Shown here: positions 36,238-45,382 of the stretch, piece after piece
How positions within the stretch are numbered: position 1 is the stretch's first letter
Layout: the number at the start of each line of letters is the position of its first letter
NCBI RefSeq assembly: GCF_900312745.1
Contig: NZ_OMPD01000014.1
Location: 2,790,001-2,854,000, forward strand
Direction of reading: 5' to 3'
DNA: 64,000 nt
From: Aquimarina sp. AU58
GTDB taxonomy: Bacteria; Bacteroidota; Bacteroidia; Flavobacteriales; Flavobacteriaceae
The notes under the pieces: generated by a model
Seen by the model: only the letters and a program-made list of their open reading frames with translations
Database searches by the model: none
What the model was told of the DNA's origin: nothing
Program-made: the position numbers and the translations under genes

Positions 36238-36834
36238 ATGAAGTTTTCTTTAATTAATATATCTGCTTTTTTTCTAATTACTTTTATGTTATTTAGTTGC
36301 GATAATATAAGTTATGATGGGTGTATATATATAGTATCACGAAATTCAAAAAGTAAAGAAGGAGATTTAGTTTTAAAATATAATTCTACTTCTAATAATA
36401 TTTCACACATTGGTATTGCACTAAGTAAAGGTGTTGATGCATATGTGTATAATGTTAGTTATGATAGTATTAATAGTTTTGGTTCTTCATTAATAAAAGA
36501 AAAGTTAGATCTTTTTTGGTCTTCTCCAAATAAAGAAGATAATAGAATATGGTCATTACCAGTTAGTAAGGAAGATTTCAAAAAAGCAAAAACATACATA
36601 CGCAAGCTAGAAAACGAAAAAATCTCTTTTGATTTTAACTCTAAAACAGACCTAGGGTTGTATTGCTCAGAATTCGTTCTCAATGTTTTACTTTATGCTA
36701 ATGATAAAAAATTTCAGGTAAAACCTATTAGTAAAAAATTAAAAGGTTACGAAAGGTTAATAACCAATGAAGAATACTTATCTTATTATCCAGCAGATTT
36801 TTTTCTTGAATATTTAAAAATAAAAGAATTGTGA
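36238..36834 (+). CDS. YiiX/YebB-like lipoprotein (permuted NlpC/P60-type cysteine hydrolase)
   Basis: A 198-residue lipoprotein with lipobox FMLFSC (Cys21). It shows the order of the circularly permuted papain-like NlpC/P60 family: GDLVL, then His57 in NNISHIGIAL, then Cys143 in LYCSEFVLNVL. Such enzymes hydrolyse cell-wall peptides or lipids. It is the last gene of the locus; no ECF-type promoter copy was found ahead of it, but a highly structured element fills the upstream gap. Its membership in the same functional set is inferred from position and the lipoprotein signal only. Confidence 0.8.
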   Translation: MKFSLINISAFFLITFMLFSCDNISYDGCIYIVSRNSKSKEGDLVLKYNSTSNNISHIGIALSKGVDAYVYNVSYDSINSFGSSLIKEKLDLFWSSPNKEDNRIWSLPVSKEDFKKAKTYIRKLENEKISFDFNSKTDLGLYCSEFVLNVLLYANDKKFQVKPISKKLKGYERLITNEEYLSYYPADFFLEYLKIKEL

Positions 36835-37162
36835 AAAATCTATTTAACGATTTTTCTCTTCCTTGCATTACATATATCTTCAATACCAGTATTTCCTTTT
36901 TTTAAAATCCTACAATGTAATCTAATTGAACTGCAGAAGCCTTTTGAAAAACCTTTCTTTTATTGAATACTTGGTATACTTGTATCAAGGCAGTTTACTA
37001 CCTATAATTTACTCTTCTTATATAATTCTATTCCTGTTAAAATATTCTTAATATTTGTAACATTGATAATAACTACACGTATTATAGTACATTAATTATA
37101 AACTAACTCATATAATCAACTCTGGTGTGTTACAAAACACCATAAAACAATTAAAATAACAT
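36835..37162. other. 328-bp AT-rich gap before the M16 peptidase
   Basis: This stretch holds T-rich runs and one imperfect short inverted repeat near 36970. I see no open frame, no RNA gene and no convincing promoter pair. Confidence 0.5.
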
Positions 37163-40144
37163 ATGAAATTAATTAAAACGGTTTTGTTATTGCTGTCAGT
37201 CATTTGTCTTAGCAATTGTAAAAAATCATCATCAGAAACGAATGTTTCGCAAGAAATTAAAGTCGAACAACATACCGACACAGCAGGCTTCAACTATGAA
37301 ACTGTTACTAACGATCCAACAGGGTTAAGATTATATACCTTGGAGAATGGCTTAAAAGTATATTTAGCTAAAAATGAAGAAGAACCAAAAATTCAAACCT
37401 TTATAGCTGTACGAGCTGGTTCAAATTATGACCCTAAAGAAGCTACAGGGCTTGCTCATTATTTAGAGCATATGGTTTTTAAAGGTACTGATGAGATAGG
37501 TACTCAGGATTTTGAAAAAGAAAAAGTATTACTACAACAGATTTCTGATTTATATGAACAACATAAGGCAGAAACAGATGCAGATAAAAAGAAGGAGATA
37601 TACAAGAAGATTGATGAAGTTTCTTTCGAAGCCTCAAAAATATCTATATCTAATGAATATGATAAAATGATTAGTTCTTTAGGAGCAGAAGGAACCAATG
37701 CGCATACATGGTTTGAAGAGACTGTATATAAAAACAAAATCCCGGCTAATGAACTAGATAAATGGCTTAATGTAGAAAGTGAGCGATTTAGTCAACTGGT
37801 ATTGCGTTTGTTTCATACAGAGCTAGAAGCTGTTTATGAAGAATTTAATAGAGGACAGGATAGCGATGGGTGGAAATCATATGCTGCAATGCTAGAAGGG
37901 TTGTTTCCCAATCACCCATATGGGCAACAAAAAACAATAGGAACCTCTGAGCATCTTAAGAACCCTTCAATGGTAGCGATACATAATTATTTTGACAAGT
38001 ATTATGTTCCTAATAATATGGCTATGGTATTGGTTGGAGATATTGATTTTGATCAAACTATACAGAAAGTAAACAAAGCTTTTGGTGGTTTTGAGAAGAA
38101 AGAAGTCGTTCACCCTGTACTACCAAAAGAAGACCCAATAACCAGTCCGGTGATTAAAGAAGTATTTGGACCTACTGCAGAATCTGTCTCTGTGGCATTT
38201 CGTTCTGCTGCTATTGGTACAAAAGAAGAAAAACTACTCACATTAGCAGATATGTTATTGGCTAATGGTAATGCGGGCCTAATTGATTTGAACTTAAATC
38301 AAAAACAAGTAGTTCAAAATGCAGGTTGTTCACCTACATTTTTAAATGATTACGGGTACCACCAATTTTATGGATCACCAAAAGCAGATCAGACTCTGGA
38401 TGAAGTGAAAGATTTATTGCTTTCTCAAATTGATAAATTGAAAAAAGGAGAGTTTGATGATTGGATGATCTCTGCCGTAGTTAATGATTTAAAACTTAGC
38501 CAAACAAGAGAATATGAAAATAATACTGCATTAGCTTCGGCATATTATAATGCATTTATTCATAGAGAGGATTGGAAAGATAAAGTAGAATTCTTAAATG
38601 AACTTAAAAAAGTTTCTAAACAAGAATTAGTAGATTTTGCAAATTCTTTTTACAAGGATAATTATGTAGTCGTATATAAGCGTAAAGGAGAAGATAAAAA
38701 TATTACCAAAGTAGAAAATCCTGGTATTACACCTGTAGAGTTAAACAGAGATAAACAATCAGAATTTATCAAGGCATTTACTCAGCAAGAAACTCCTGCT
38801 TTAACACCTAAGTATATTGATTATAAATCGGCAATTAAAGAAACTAAAACCGATAGCGAATTAAAAGTATCTTATATTGATAATCCTAATAATGATTTAT
38901 TTAATCTTAGTATCATTTTTGATATGGGAAGAGATAATGATCGTAAAGTTTCTCTGGCAACAGGATATCTGGATTATTTAGGTACAGATAAATACTCTCC
39001 CGAAGAGTTAAAGAAAGAGTTCTATAAATTAGGGATTGATTATTATGTAAATGCAGGTTCTGATAAAACGTATGTTGGTATTTCTGGATTAAAAGAAAAC
39101 CTTGATGCAGGCTTGGCTTTATTAGAACATTTATGGACTAATGCGGTTCCTAACCAGGAAACATATGCAAAATACGTAGATCAGATCGCAAAAGGACGTC
39201 AGGATGCGAAAACGCAAAAAGGAAACATTTTGTGGAATGGATTGATGAGTTATGGTATGTATGGTGATAATTCTCCTTTACGTAATATCTATACAATAGG
39301 AGAGTTACAGGCTGTTAATCCACAGGAATTAGTAGATAAAATTAAAGAGCTTCGTAATTTTAAACAACGTATATTTTATTATGGTAAAGATGTAGATGCA
39401 GCAATAGCCTCTATAAACAAAAATCATAAGATTCAAGGTGAATTGTTAGACTATCCAGAAGAAGTTAAATACGTCCAAAAAGAAACCGGAGGTAATGTGT
39501 ACTTTGTTGATTATGATATGGTACAGAGTGAAATGATATTTTTGGCAAAAGGATCAGAGTTTGATTCTGGTAAAATGGCAGCTTCAAGATTGTTTAATAC
39601 ATACTTTGGGAGTGGCTTATCGTCTATAGTATTTCAAGAAATAAGAGAGTCAAAATCACTGGCATATTCTGCATTTTCGGCATATTCAACAGCATCAGAA
39701 AAAGGAGATTCTAATTATGTATATGCATACATAGGTACCCAGGCAAATAAAATGCCTCAGGCGGTAGATGCAATGATGGATTTAATGACTAATATGCCAG
39801 AGGCAGAAGAACAGTTTAACGCCGCAAAAGAAGCAACATTAAAGAAAATTGCTGCTCAGCGTATAACCAAATCTAATATTTTCTGGACTTATGAGGGGTT
39901 AAAGAAAAGAGGAATCGATAATGATAACCGAGAAGAGATGTATAATACTATTAAAGATATGACTCTAGATGATCTTAAATCTTTCTTTAATGAAAATATA
40001 AAAGGAGAAACCTATAACGTACTTGTAGTTGGTAATAAAAAAGATGTAAATATGGAGGCGTTATCCAAATTAGGTGTAGTTAAAGAAATGGATATTGATT
40101 ATCTTTTCAATTATGAGAAGAAAAATGAAGATATAAAACTGTAA
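37163..40144 (+). CDS. M16 family zinc metallopeptidase (pitrilysin-like lipoprotein)
   Basis: A 993-residue periplasmic-side lipoprotein (lipobox CLSNC, Cys19) with two M16 halves. The inverted zinc motif HxxEH is HYLEH at residues 99-103, followed downstream by ELEAVYEEFNRG. The second half lacks an HxxEH and is the usual inactive partner. M16 enzymes degrade peptides and some process precursor proteins; the substrate is unknown. A terminator follows and the fabG unit starts 142 bp downstream. Confidence 0.94.
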   Translation: MKLIKTVLLLLSVICLSNCKKSSSETNVSQEIKVEQHTDTAGFNYETVTNDPTGLRLYTLENGLKVYLAKNEEEPKIQTFIAVRAGSNYDPKEATGLAHYLEHMVFKGTDEIGTQDFEKEKVLLQQISDLYEQHKAETDADKKKEIYKKIDEVSFEASKISISNEYDKMISSLGAEGTNAHTWFEETVYKNKIPANELDKWLNVESERFSQLVLRLFHTELEAVYEEFNRGQDSDGWKSYAAMLEGLFPNHPYGQQKTIGTSEHLKNPSMVAIHNYFDKYYVPNNMAMVLVGDIDFDQTIQKVNKAFGGFEKKEVVHPVLPKEDPITSPVIKEVFGPTAESVSVAFRSAAIGTKEEKLLTLADMLLANGNAGLIDLNLNQKQVVQNAGCSPTFLNDYGYHQFYGSPKADQTLDEVKDLLLSQIDKLKKGEFDDWMISAVVNDLKLSQTREYENNTALASAYYNAFIHREDWKDKVEFLNELKKVSKQELVDFANSFYKDNYVVVYKRKGEDKNITKVENPGITPVELNRDKQSEFIKAFTQQETPALTPKYIDYKSAIKETKTDSELKVSYIDNPNNDLFNLSIIFDMGRDNDRKVSLATGYLDYLGTDKYSPEELKKEFYKLGIDYYVNAGSDKTYVGISGLKENLDAGLALLEHLWTNAVPNQETYAKYVDQIAKGRQDAKTQKGNILWNGLMSYGMYGDNSPLRNIYTIGELQAVNPQELVDKIKELRNFKQRIFYYGKDVDAAIASINKNHKIQGELLDYPEEVKYVQKETGGNVYFVDYDMVQSEMIFLAKGSEFDSGKMAASRLFNTYFGSGLSSIVFQEIRESKSLAYSAFSAYSTASEKGDSNYVYAYIGTQANKMPQAVDAMMDLMTNMPEAEEQFNAAKEATLKKIAAQRITKSNIFWTYEGLKKRGIDNDNREEMYNTIKDMTLDDLKSFFNENIKGETYNVLVVGNKKDVNMEALSKLGVVKEMDIDYLFNYEKKNEDIKL

Positions 40145-40170
40145 AATCAGATAAACGATTATTAATTTAT

Positions 40171-40200
40171 AAACCCTGTGAGAAATCACAGGGTTTATTG
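40171..40200 (+). terminator. Rho-independent terminator after the M16 peptidase
   Basis: Perfect 10-bp stem AAACCCTGTG/CACAGGGTTT (loop AGAAAT) with only a short T tail. Confidence 0.65.
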
Positions 40201-40203
40201 CTG

Positions 40204-40230
40204 TTGACCTGTTTGTAATTCTTATATTTG
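40204..40230 (+). promoter_or_regulatory. fabG promoter (TTGACC ... TATATTTG)
   Basis: TTG at 40204-40206 and a perfect TAnnTTTG box at 40223-40230 with a 16-bp spacer, 57 bp before the ATG. Confidence 0.5.
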
Positions 40231-40286
40231 AATTCACATTGCAAATTATAAATGGTTTAGATACCACAAAAATTAGAACATAACGA

Positions 40287-41033
40287 ATGAATCTTTTACA
40301 AGGTAAAACAGCTATTATCACTGGAGCTACTCGTGGTATTGGCAAAGGAATAGCAGAAATTTTTGCACAACAAGGAGCAAATATTGCTTTCACTTATAGT
40401 TCTTCTGTTGAAGCTGCTAAAACATTAGAAAAAGAATTAAACGGATTAGGAATAAAAGCTAAAGGATATCAAAGTAATGCAGCAAGTTACGATCAGGCAC
40501 AGGAATTAGCTGCAGATGTATTAGAAACATTTGGTAGTATTGATATTTTAGTGAATAATGCTGGTATTACTAAAGATAACCTTTTAATGCGCATGAGCGA
40601 GGAAGACTTTGATAAAGTTATCGAGGTAAACCTGAAAAGCGTATTTAATATGACAAAAGCTGTTCAAAGAACTATGCTTAAGCAACGTAAAGGAAGTATA
40701 ATAAATATGAGTTCGGTTGTTGGGGTAAAAGGTAATGCAGGTCAAGCTAATTATGCAGCTTCAAAAGCAGGGATTATTGGTTTTTCAAAATCTGTTGCGC
40801 TAGAACTTGGCTCTAGAAATATTAGAAGTAATGTAGTTGCCCCTGGTTTTATTGAAACCGAAATGACAGAAAAACTTGACGAGAAAGTTGTAGAAGGATG
40901 GCGTAATGCAATTCCACTAAAACGAGGAGGTAGTCCCGAAGATATTGCAAATACATGCCTATTTCTAGCAAGTGATTTAAGTGCATATATTACAGGGCAA
41001 GTACTTAATGTGGATGGAGGAATGCTTACTTGA
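40287..41033 (+). CDS. fabG: 3-oxoacyl-ACP reductase
   Basis: A 248-residue short-chain dehydrogenase of the FabG type, which reduces 3-oxoacyl-ACP with NADPH in fatty acid synthesis. It has GATRGIGKG (12-20), the NNAGITKDNLLMRM loop, the catalytic Tyr156-x3-Lys160 in NYAASKAG, and the FabG-typical VAPGFIETEMTEKLDEKV and YITGQVLNVDGGM. Length and motifs argue for FabG over other SDRs. It stands alone, followed by a VWA protein gene after 164 bp. Confidence 0.94.
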   Translation: MNLLQGKTAIITGATRGIGKGIAEIFAQQGANIAFTYSSSVEAAKTLEKELNGLGIKAKGYQSNAASYDQAQELAADVLETFGSIDILVNNAGITKDNLLMRMSEEDFDKVIEVNLKSVFNMTKAVQRTMLKQRKGSIINMSSVVGVKGNAGQANYAASKAGIIGFSKSVALELGSRNIRSNVVAPGFIETEMTEKLDEKVVEGWRNAIPLKRGGSPEDIANTCLFLASDLSAYITGQVLNVDGGMLT

Positions 41034-41197
41034 TTGTAGAATTACGATTAACGATTTAAGAATCATTTTTTTGAATATTTTAATATTTTTTGATGCTAAA
41101 AGTCATTAAATTTCAACTTGAATGAAAAGAGTTGCACTTAACACTCTTAAATAAATTGTAATTCGTAACTCAACTATCGTATATCGTAATTAATAGA

Positions 41198-43228
41198 ATG
41201 CAAACAGAAACAATCTTATTGATGATAGCGGCTTTTATAACAGCATTAATTGTTGCATTGTTTCAATACTGGTATAAAACAAAAAACAGGAAAAAAAACA
41301 TCCTGTTTTTTGCTTTTTTACGCTTCCTTAGTGTTTTTGCACTGCTATTGCTGTTAATTAATCCTACTTTCAAACAGAATACTTATTATGTAGAGAAACC
41401 TGCTTTGGTAGTTGCAGTGGATAATTCTTCTTCAATAAAATATCTTAAACAAGATCAGAAAGTTACTCAGTTTGCAAACCAAATTGCTGATAATGAAGAA
41501 CTCAATGAAAGATTTGATATTACTTATTATTCATTTTCTGATAAATTAAATGATTCTCTACGCTTTTCTTTTGATCAAAAACAGACTAATATATCAAAAG
41601 CGTTAGAAGAACTTGAGCAAATTCATAAAAATACAATTGCTCCTACAATTGTGATCACTGATGGAAATCAAACTTATGGTAAAGATTATCAATTTAGTAG
41701 CATAGGGTATAAGCAAGCGGTGTATCCGATTATTTCTGGGGATACAATTAAGGTACTGGATACCAAAATACAGCAACTTAATGTTAATCGTTATGCATAT
41801 TTAAAAAATAAATTTCCCGTCGAGGTAATTCTTACATATTCTGGTAATGAAGAAATTACGACTACATTTCAAGTAAAATCGGGAAATAGCACAATTTTTT
41901 CTCAGCCCGTTTCTTTCTCAGGAACAAATAACTCTACAGTAGTTAATTTTACGCTTCCGGCTAATAGAGTAGGTGTAAATCAATATGTTGCCGCATTGAC
42001 ACCTTTGGATATAGAAAAAAACACAATAAATAATTCAAAAACTTTTGCAGTAGAGGTAATTGATCAAAAAACCAATGTGTTGTTGATTAGTGATATAGTA
42101 CATCCAGACCTTGGAGCTATAAAGAAAAGTGTTGAAAGCAATGAAAGACGAAGTATTACGATTAGTAAACCTAATGAAAAGAGGGATTTAAACGATTATC
42201 AGTTAGTTATACTATATCAACCCAACACCAGATATAGAGGAGTTTATGAAAAATTAAATACCCTGAAAAAAAATTATTTTACGATTACTGGCTCAAAAAC
42301 AGATTGGGTTTTTCTTAATAGGATACAAAATAAATATACCCAGGAAATTACACGGCAGAATGAATATTATGTTCCCAGGTATAACAATAATTATGGAGCA
42401 TTTCTTCAAGAAGATATTGGTTTTCAAGGTTACCCTCCTTTAATAGGTACTTTTGGAGAAATTAGAATGAATTCGAACCATGACCCTTTATTATATAGGA
42501 CAATAAGTAACATTGATACAGACGAAATGTTACTTGCAACCATAGAACAAGGAGGAATAAGAGAAGCCGTTTTGTTTGGAGAGGGAATATGGAGATGGAG
42601 AGCTCAAAATTATTTAGATACTCAAAAATTTGAAGATTTTGATGAGTTTTTTGGTAAACTGATCCAGTATCTGGCTTCTAATAAAAGAAAGAGTAGGTTA
42701 AATACTATCTCAGAGTCATTTTATTATGGTAATGCCAGTGTTATTATTAAAGCAGAGTATTTTACAAAGAATTACGAATTTGACAGGAGAGGAAATTTAA
42801 GAATTTCAATTAAAAATAAAGAAACTGAAGCTACCCAGACTATACCTATGTTATTGAAAAATAATTCATATGAAGTGGATTTGAGTAATCTTGATGCAGG
42901 AAATTATGACTATACAGTAACAGTATTAGGTGAGAATATAGCACGTTCTGGAAGTTTTGCAATTCTGGAATATGATGTAGAACAACAATTTCTTAACGCA
43001 GATGTAACAAAACTGAAGCAAATAGCTACTAATACTAATGGTAAGTCATATTATTTGGACCAAAAAGACACGCTTATAAAAGAATTACTAGAAGATCAAA
43101 GATATCAAACGATACAAAAAAATAAGGAAAATGTAGTATCTTTAATAGACTGGAAATATCTTTTAGCAATAGTTATTTTGTTACTTACTATAGAATGGTT
43201 TGCACGAAAATATAACGGACTTATTTAA
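41198..43228 (+). CDS. VWA-like domain membrane protein of unknown function
   Basis: A 676-residue membrane protein. Two N-terminal hydrophobic helices (about residues 5-25 and 36-58) precede a VWA-like segment starting with the MIDAS-type LVVAVDNSSSIK (about 71-80) and continuing with TIVITDGNQTYG; a long beta-rich part follows; a C-terminal helix (LLAIVILLLTIEWFARKY) completes it. This resembles the large VWA/BatA-type or glutamine-amidotransferase-like membrane proteins of Bacteroidota. No function is known. It lies 21 bp before the prohibitin-like gene on the same strand, so both are probably cotranscribed. Confidence 0.75.
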   Translation: MQTETILLMIAAFITALIVALFQYWYKTKNRKKNILFFAFLRFLSVFALLLLLINPTFKQNTYYVEKPALVVAVDNSSSIKYLKQDQKVTQFANQIADNEELNERFDITYYSFSDKLNDSLRFSFDQKQTNISKALEELEQIHKNTIAPTIVITDGNQTYGKDYQFSSIGYKQAVYPIISGDTIKVLDTKIQQLNVNRYAYLKNKFPVEVILTYSGNEEITTTFQVKSGNSTIFSQPVSFSGTNNSTVVNFTLPANRVGVNQYVAALTPLDIEKNTINNSKTFAVEVIDQKTNVLLISDIVHPDLGAIKKSVESNERRSITISKPNEKRDLNDYQLVILYQPNTRYRGVYEKLNTLKKNYFTITGSKTDWVFLNRIQNKYTQEITRQNEYYVPRYNNNYGAFLQEDIGFQGYPPLIGTFGEIRMNSNHDPLLYRTISNIDTDEMLLATIEQGGIREAVLFGEGIWRWRAQNYLDTQKFEDFDEFFGKLIQYLASNKRKSRLNTISESFYYGNASVIIKAEYFTKNYEFDRRGNLRISIKNKETEATQTIPMLLKNNSYEVDLSNLDAGNYDYTVTVLGENIARSGSFAILEYDVEQQFLNADVTKLKQIATNTNGKSYYLDQKDTLIKELLEDQRYQTIQKNKENVVSLIDWKYLLAIVILLLTIEWFARKYNGLI

Positions 43229-43249
43229 AACTAAAAACTCAAAATTATT

Positions 43250-44065
43250 ATGGAAAAATTACCAAAAATAGGATTGCCTATTCTAATTCTATTAGTATTA
43301 GTAATCGTCTTTATTTCAAAATCAACAGAAACTATTGGTTCTGGAGAAGCCGGTGTGCTTTATAAAACATTTGGAGGAGGTGTGGTTACAGATAGTCCAC
43401 CTCTGGGAGAAGGGTTTCATTTAGTTGCTCCCTGGAATAAAGTAATCGTTTACGAAGTACGACAGCAAGAAGTTTTTGAAAAAATGCAAGTACTTTCTTC
43501 TAACGGATTAGAAATTAAATTAGATGCTTCTGCATGGTTTCAACCAGATTATGAAAAATTAGGGTTATTACACCAACAAAAAGGAGAAAATTATGTGGCA
43601 AGAGTTTTATTGCCGACAATACGATCTGCAGCCCGTAGTGTAGTAGGAAGGTATACTCCAGAGCAATTGTATTCTAGTAAAAGAGATGCGATTCAAAAAG
43701 AGATTTTTGAAGAGACAAAGAAAATTGTAAGTAATCAATACATCCAACTTAATGAAGTATTGGTACGTGATGTAACATTACCACCAACAATTAAAGAGGC
43801 AATCGAGCGTAAGCTAAAACAAGAGCAAGAATCGTTAGAATATGAATTTAGATTGGAAAAAGCCAAAAAGGAAGCTGAAAGACAAAAAATTGATGCAGAA
43901 GGTAAAGCGGTAGCTAATCAAATTTTAAGCGCTTCGTTAACAGATAAAATTCTTAAGGAAAAAGGAATAGAAGCTACATTACAACTAGCCAAATCACCTA
44001 ATGCCAAGGTAGTAGTTGTAGGGTCAGGAAAAGATGGAATGCCAATAATTCTTGGTAACCAATAG
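43250..44065 (+). CDS. Prohibitin family (SPFH/Band 7) membrane protein
   Basis: A 271-residue SPFH protein: one N-terminal membrane helix (about residues 7-24), the conserved GSGEAGVLYKTFGGGV and PLGEGFHLVAPWNK segments, then the coiled-coil part (IKEAIERKLKQEQESLEYEF, KAKKEAERQKIDAEG). Prohibitin-like proteins form ring scaffolds that organise membrane proteins or proteases. It is 21 bp after the VWA gene; a perfect terminator follows. Confidence 0.93.
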   Translation: MEKLPKIGLPILILLVLVIVFISKSTETIGSGEAGVLYKTFGGGVVTDSPPLGEGFHLVAPWNKVIVYEVRQQEVFEKMQVLSSNGLEIKLDASAWFQPDYEKLGLLHQQKGENYVARVLLPTIRSAARSVVGRYTPEQLYSSKRDAIQKEIFEETKKIVSNQYIQLNEVLVRDVTLPPTIKEAIERKLKQEQESLEYEFRLEKAKKEAERQKIDAEGKAVANQILSASLTDKILKEKGIEATLQLAKSPNAKVVVVGSGKDGMPIILGNQ

Positions 44066-44090
44066 AAAAACAGGATCGTATGATTAGGTT

Positions 44091-44120
44091 TACAGGCACT
44101 CTAGAGTGCCTGTATTTTTT
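44091..44120 (+). terminator. Rho-independent terminator after the prohibitin-like gene
   Basis: Perfect 10-bp stem TACAGGCACT/AGTGCCTGTA with a CTAG loop and six T. Confidence 0.92.
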
Positions 44121-44220
44121 ATAAATTTAAATACGTATAAAACCTCTTAGTAATCATAAACGGTAAAGAATTATAGCAGATGCTATACTATGAAGATCGT
44201 AAACACAAAAAATCATTCAA

Positions 44221-45360
44221 ATGGAGATAAAAAATAAGGAGGATTCTTCGTTTTACATAAATAATCCGGATAATACATTTGTAGATAATGTAACTACTGC
44301 TATTCTGGAGAAATGTAATGATATAAAGGCATTTCATTCATCTTTACCAGGATATAAACCAACACCTTTAATTCCTTTACCTAACTTATCCAAAAAGTAT
44401 AATGTTGGTAATATTTATATTAAAGATGAATCATTTCGTTTTGGTTTAAATGCGTTTAAAGGGTTAGGGGCTTCATATGCTATACATCAGGTTCTTAAAA
44501 AGAAACCACAGATAGAAACTTTTTGTACCGCTACAGATGGTAACCATGGAAGAGCCGTGGCATGGTCGGCTAATTTTTTTAATAAAAAAGCAGTGGTTTT
44601 TGTCCCAAAAGGTACTACAGATCAACGCATAAAAGCTATTGAAAAAGAAGGAGCTATAGTTGAACAAGTAGATGGTAATTATGATAAAACCTGTGCTTAT
44701 GCTAAAGCAGTAAGTGAAAAAAATGGATGGGAGCTAGTACAGGATACTGCTTGGAAAAATTATGAAGAAATACCGGCATATATTATGGGTGGATATTTAA
44801 CGCTCTTTCAGGAAATGGAAGATAGCCTTCATCTTGCACAAAACCCAAAAATTGATCTTGTTTTTCTTCAAGCTGGTGTAGGGAGTTTTGCGGGAACAGG
44901 AATTAGATATTACATAGAAAGGTATGGAGTAAACCGTCCTAAGATTATCATTGTAGAACCAACAGAAGCAGATGCAATTCTTGCTTCGTTTAAAAAAGGA
45001 AAAATAACGACTTCGTTAGGGAATAGTGAAACAATAATGGCGGGACTTAATTGCGGAACACCTTCTCTAGGAGCATGGGATTTAATAAAAAATGGAAGTG
45101 ATATCTCGATCAAAATTGATGATAAATATTCTAGAGAAGCAATTCGGGAGCTTTATTTCTCTAGAGGTTCGGATACAAAAATAGTTTCTGGAGAATCTGG
45201 TGCTAGTGGTTTAGCAGGTTTTATTGCGATCATGAAAGAACAAGAATATGAACCGATAAAAGAAACGCTTCGTATAAATGAAACCACTAATATTCTTTTT
45301 ATAAGTACCGAAGGCGCAACAGATAAAGATATGTTTGATAGTATTATAAATGAAGAATAA
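44221..45360 (+). CDS. Diaminopropionate ammonia-lyase
   Basis: A 379-residue PLP enzyme of the DpaL type, which breaks 2,3-diaminopropionate into pyruvate and two ammonia. The PLP lysine is Lys80 in FRFGLNAFKGLGASYA, and the phosphate-binding and substrate parts (CTATDGNHGRAVAW, QAGVGSFAG, GLNCGTPS) fit the family. It is a little shorter than the ~400 residues usual in enterobacteria. It is followed after 22 bp by a GNAT fusion; no diaminopropionate synthesis gene is nearby, so it probably serves catabolism or detoxification. Confidence 0.9.
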   Translation: MEIKNKEDSSFYINNPDNTFVDNVTTAILEKCNDIKAFHSSLPGYKPTPLIPLPNLSKKYNVGNIYIKDESFRFGLNAFKGLGASYAIHQVLKKKPQIETFCTATDGNHGRAVAWSANFFNKKAVVFVPKGTTDQRIKAIEKEGAIVEQVDGNYDKTCAYAKAVSEKNGWELVQDTAWKNYEEIPAYIMGGYLTLFQEMEDSLHLAQNPKIDLVFLQAGVGSFAGTGIRYYIERYGVNRPKIIIVEPTEADAILASFKKGKITTSLGNSETIMAGLNCGTPSLGAWDLIKNGSDISIKIDDKYSREAIRELYFSRGSDTKIVSGESGASGLAGFIAIMKEQEYEPIKETLRINETTNILFISTEGATDKDMFDSIINEE

Positions 45361-45382
45361 TTAATAGAACATTAGAATACAA

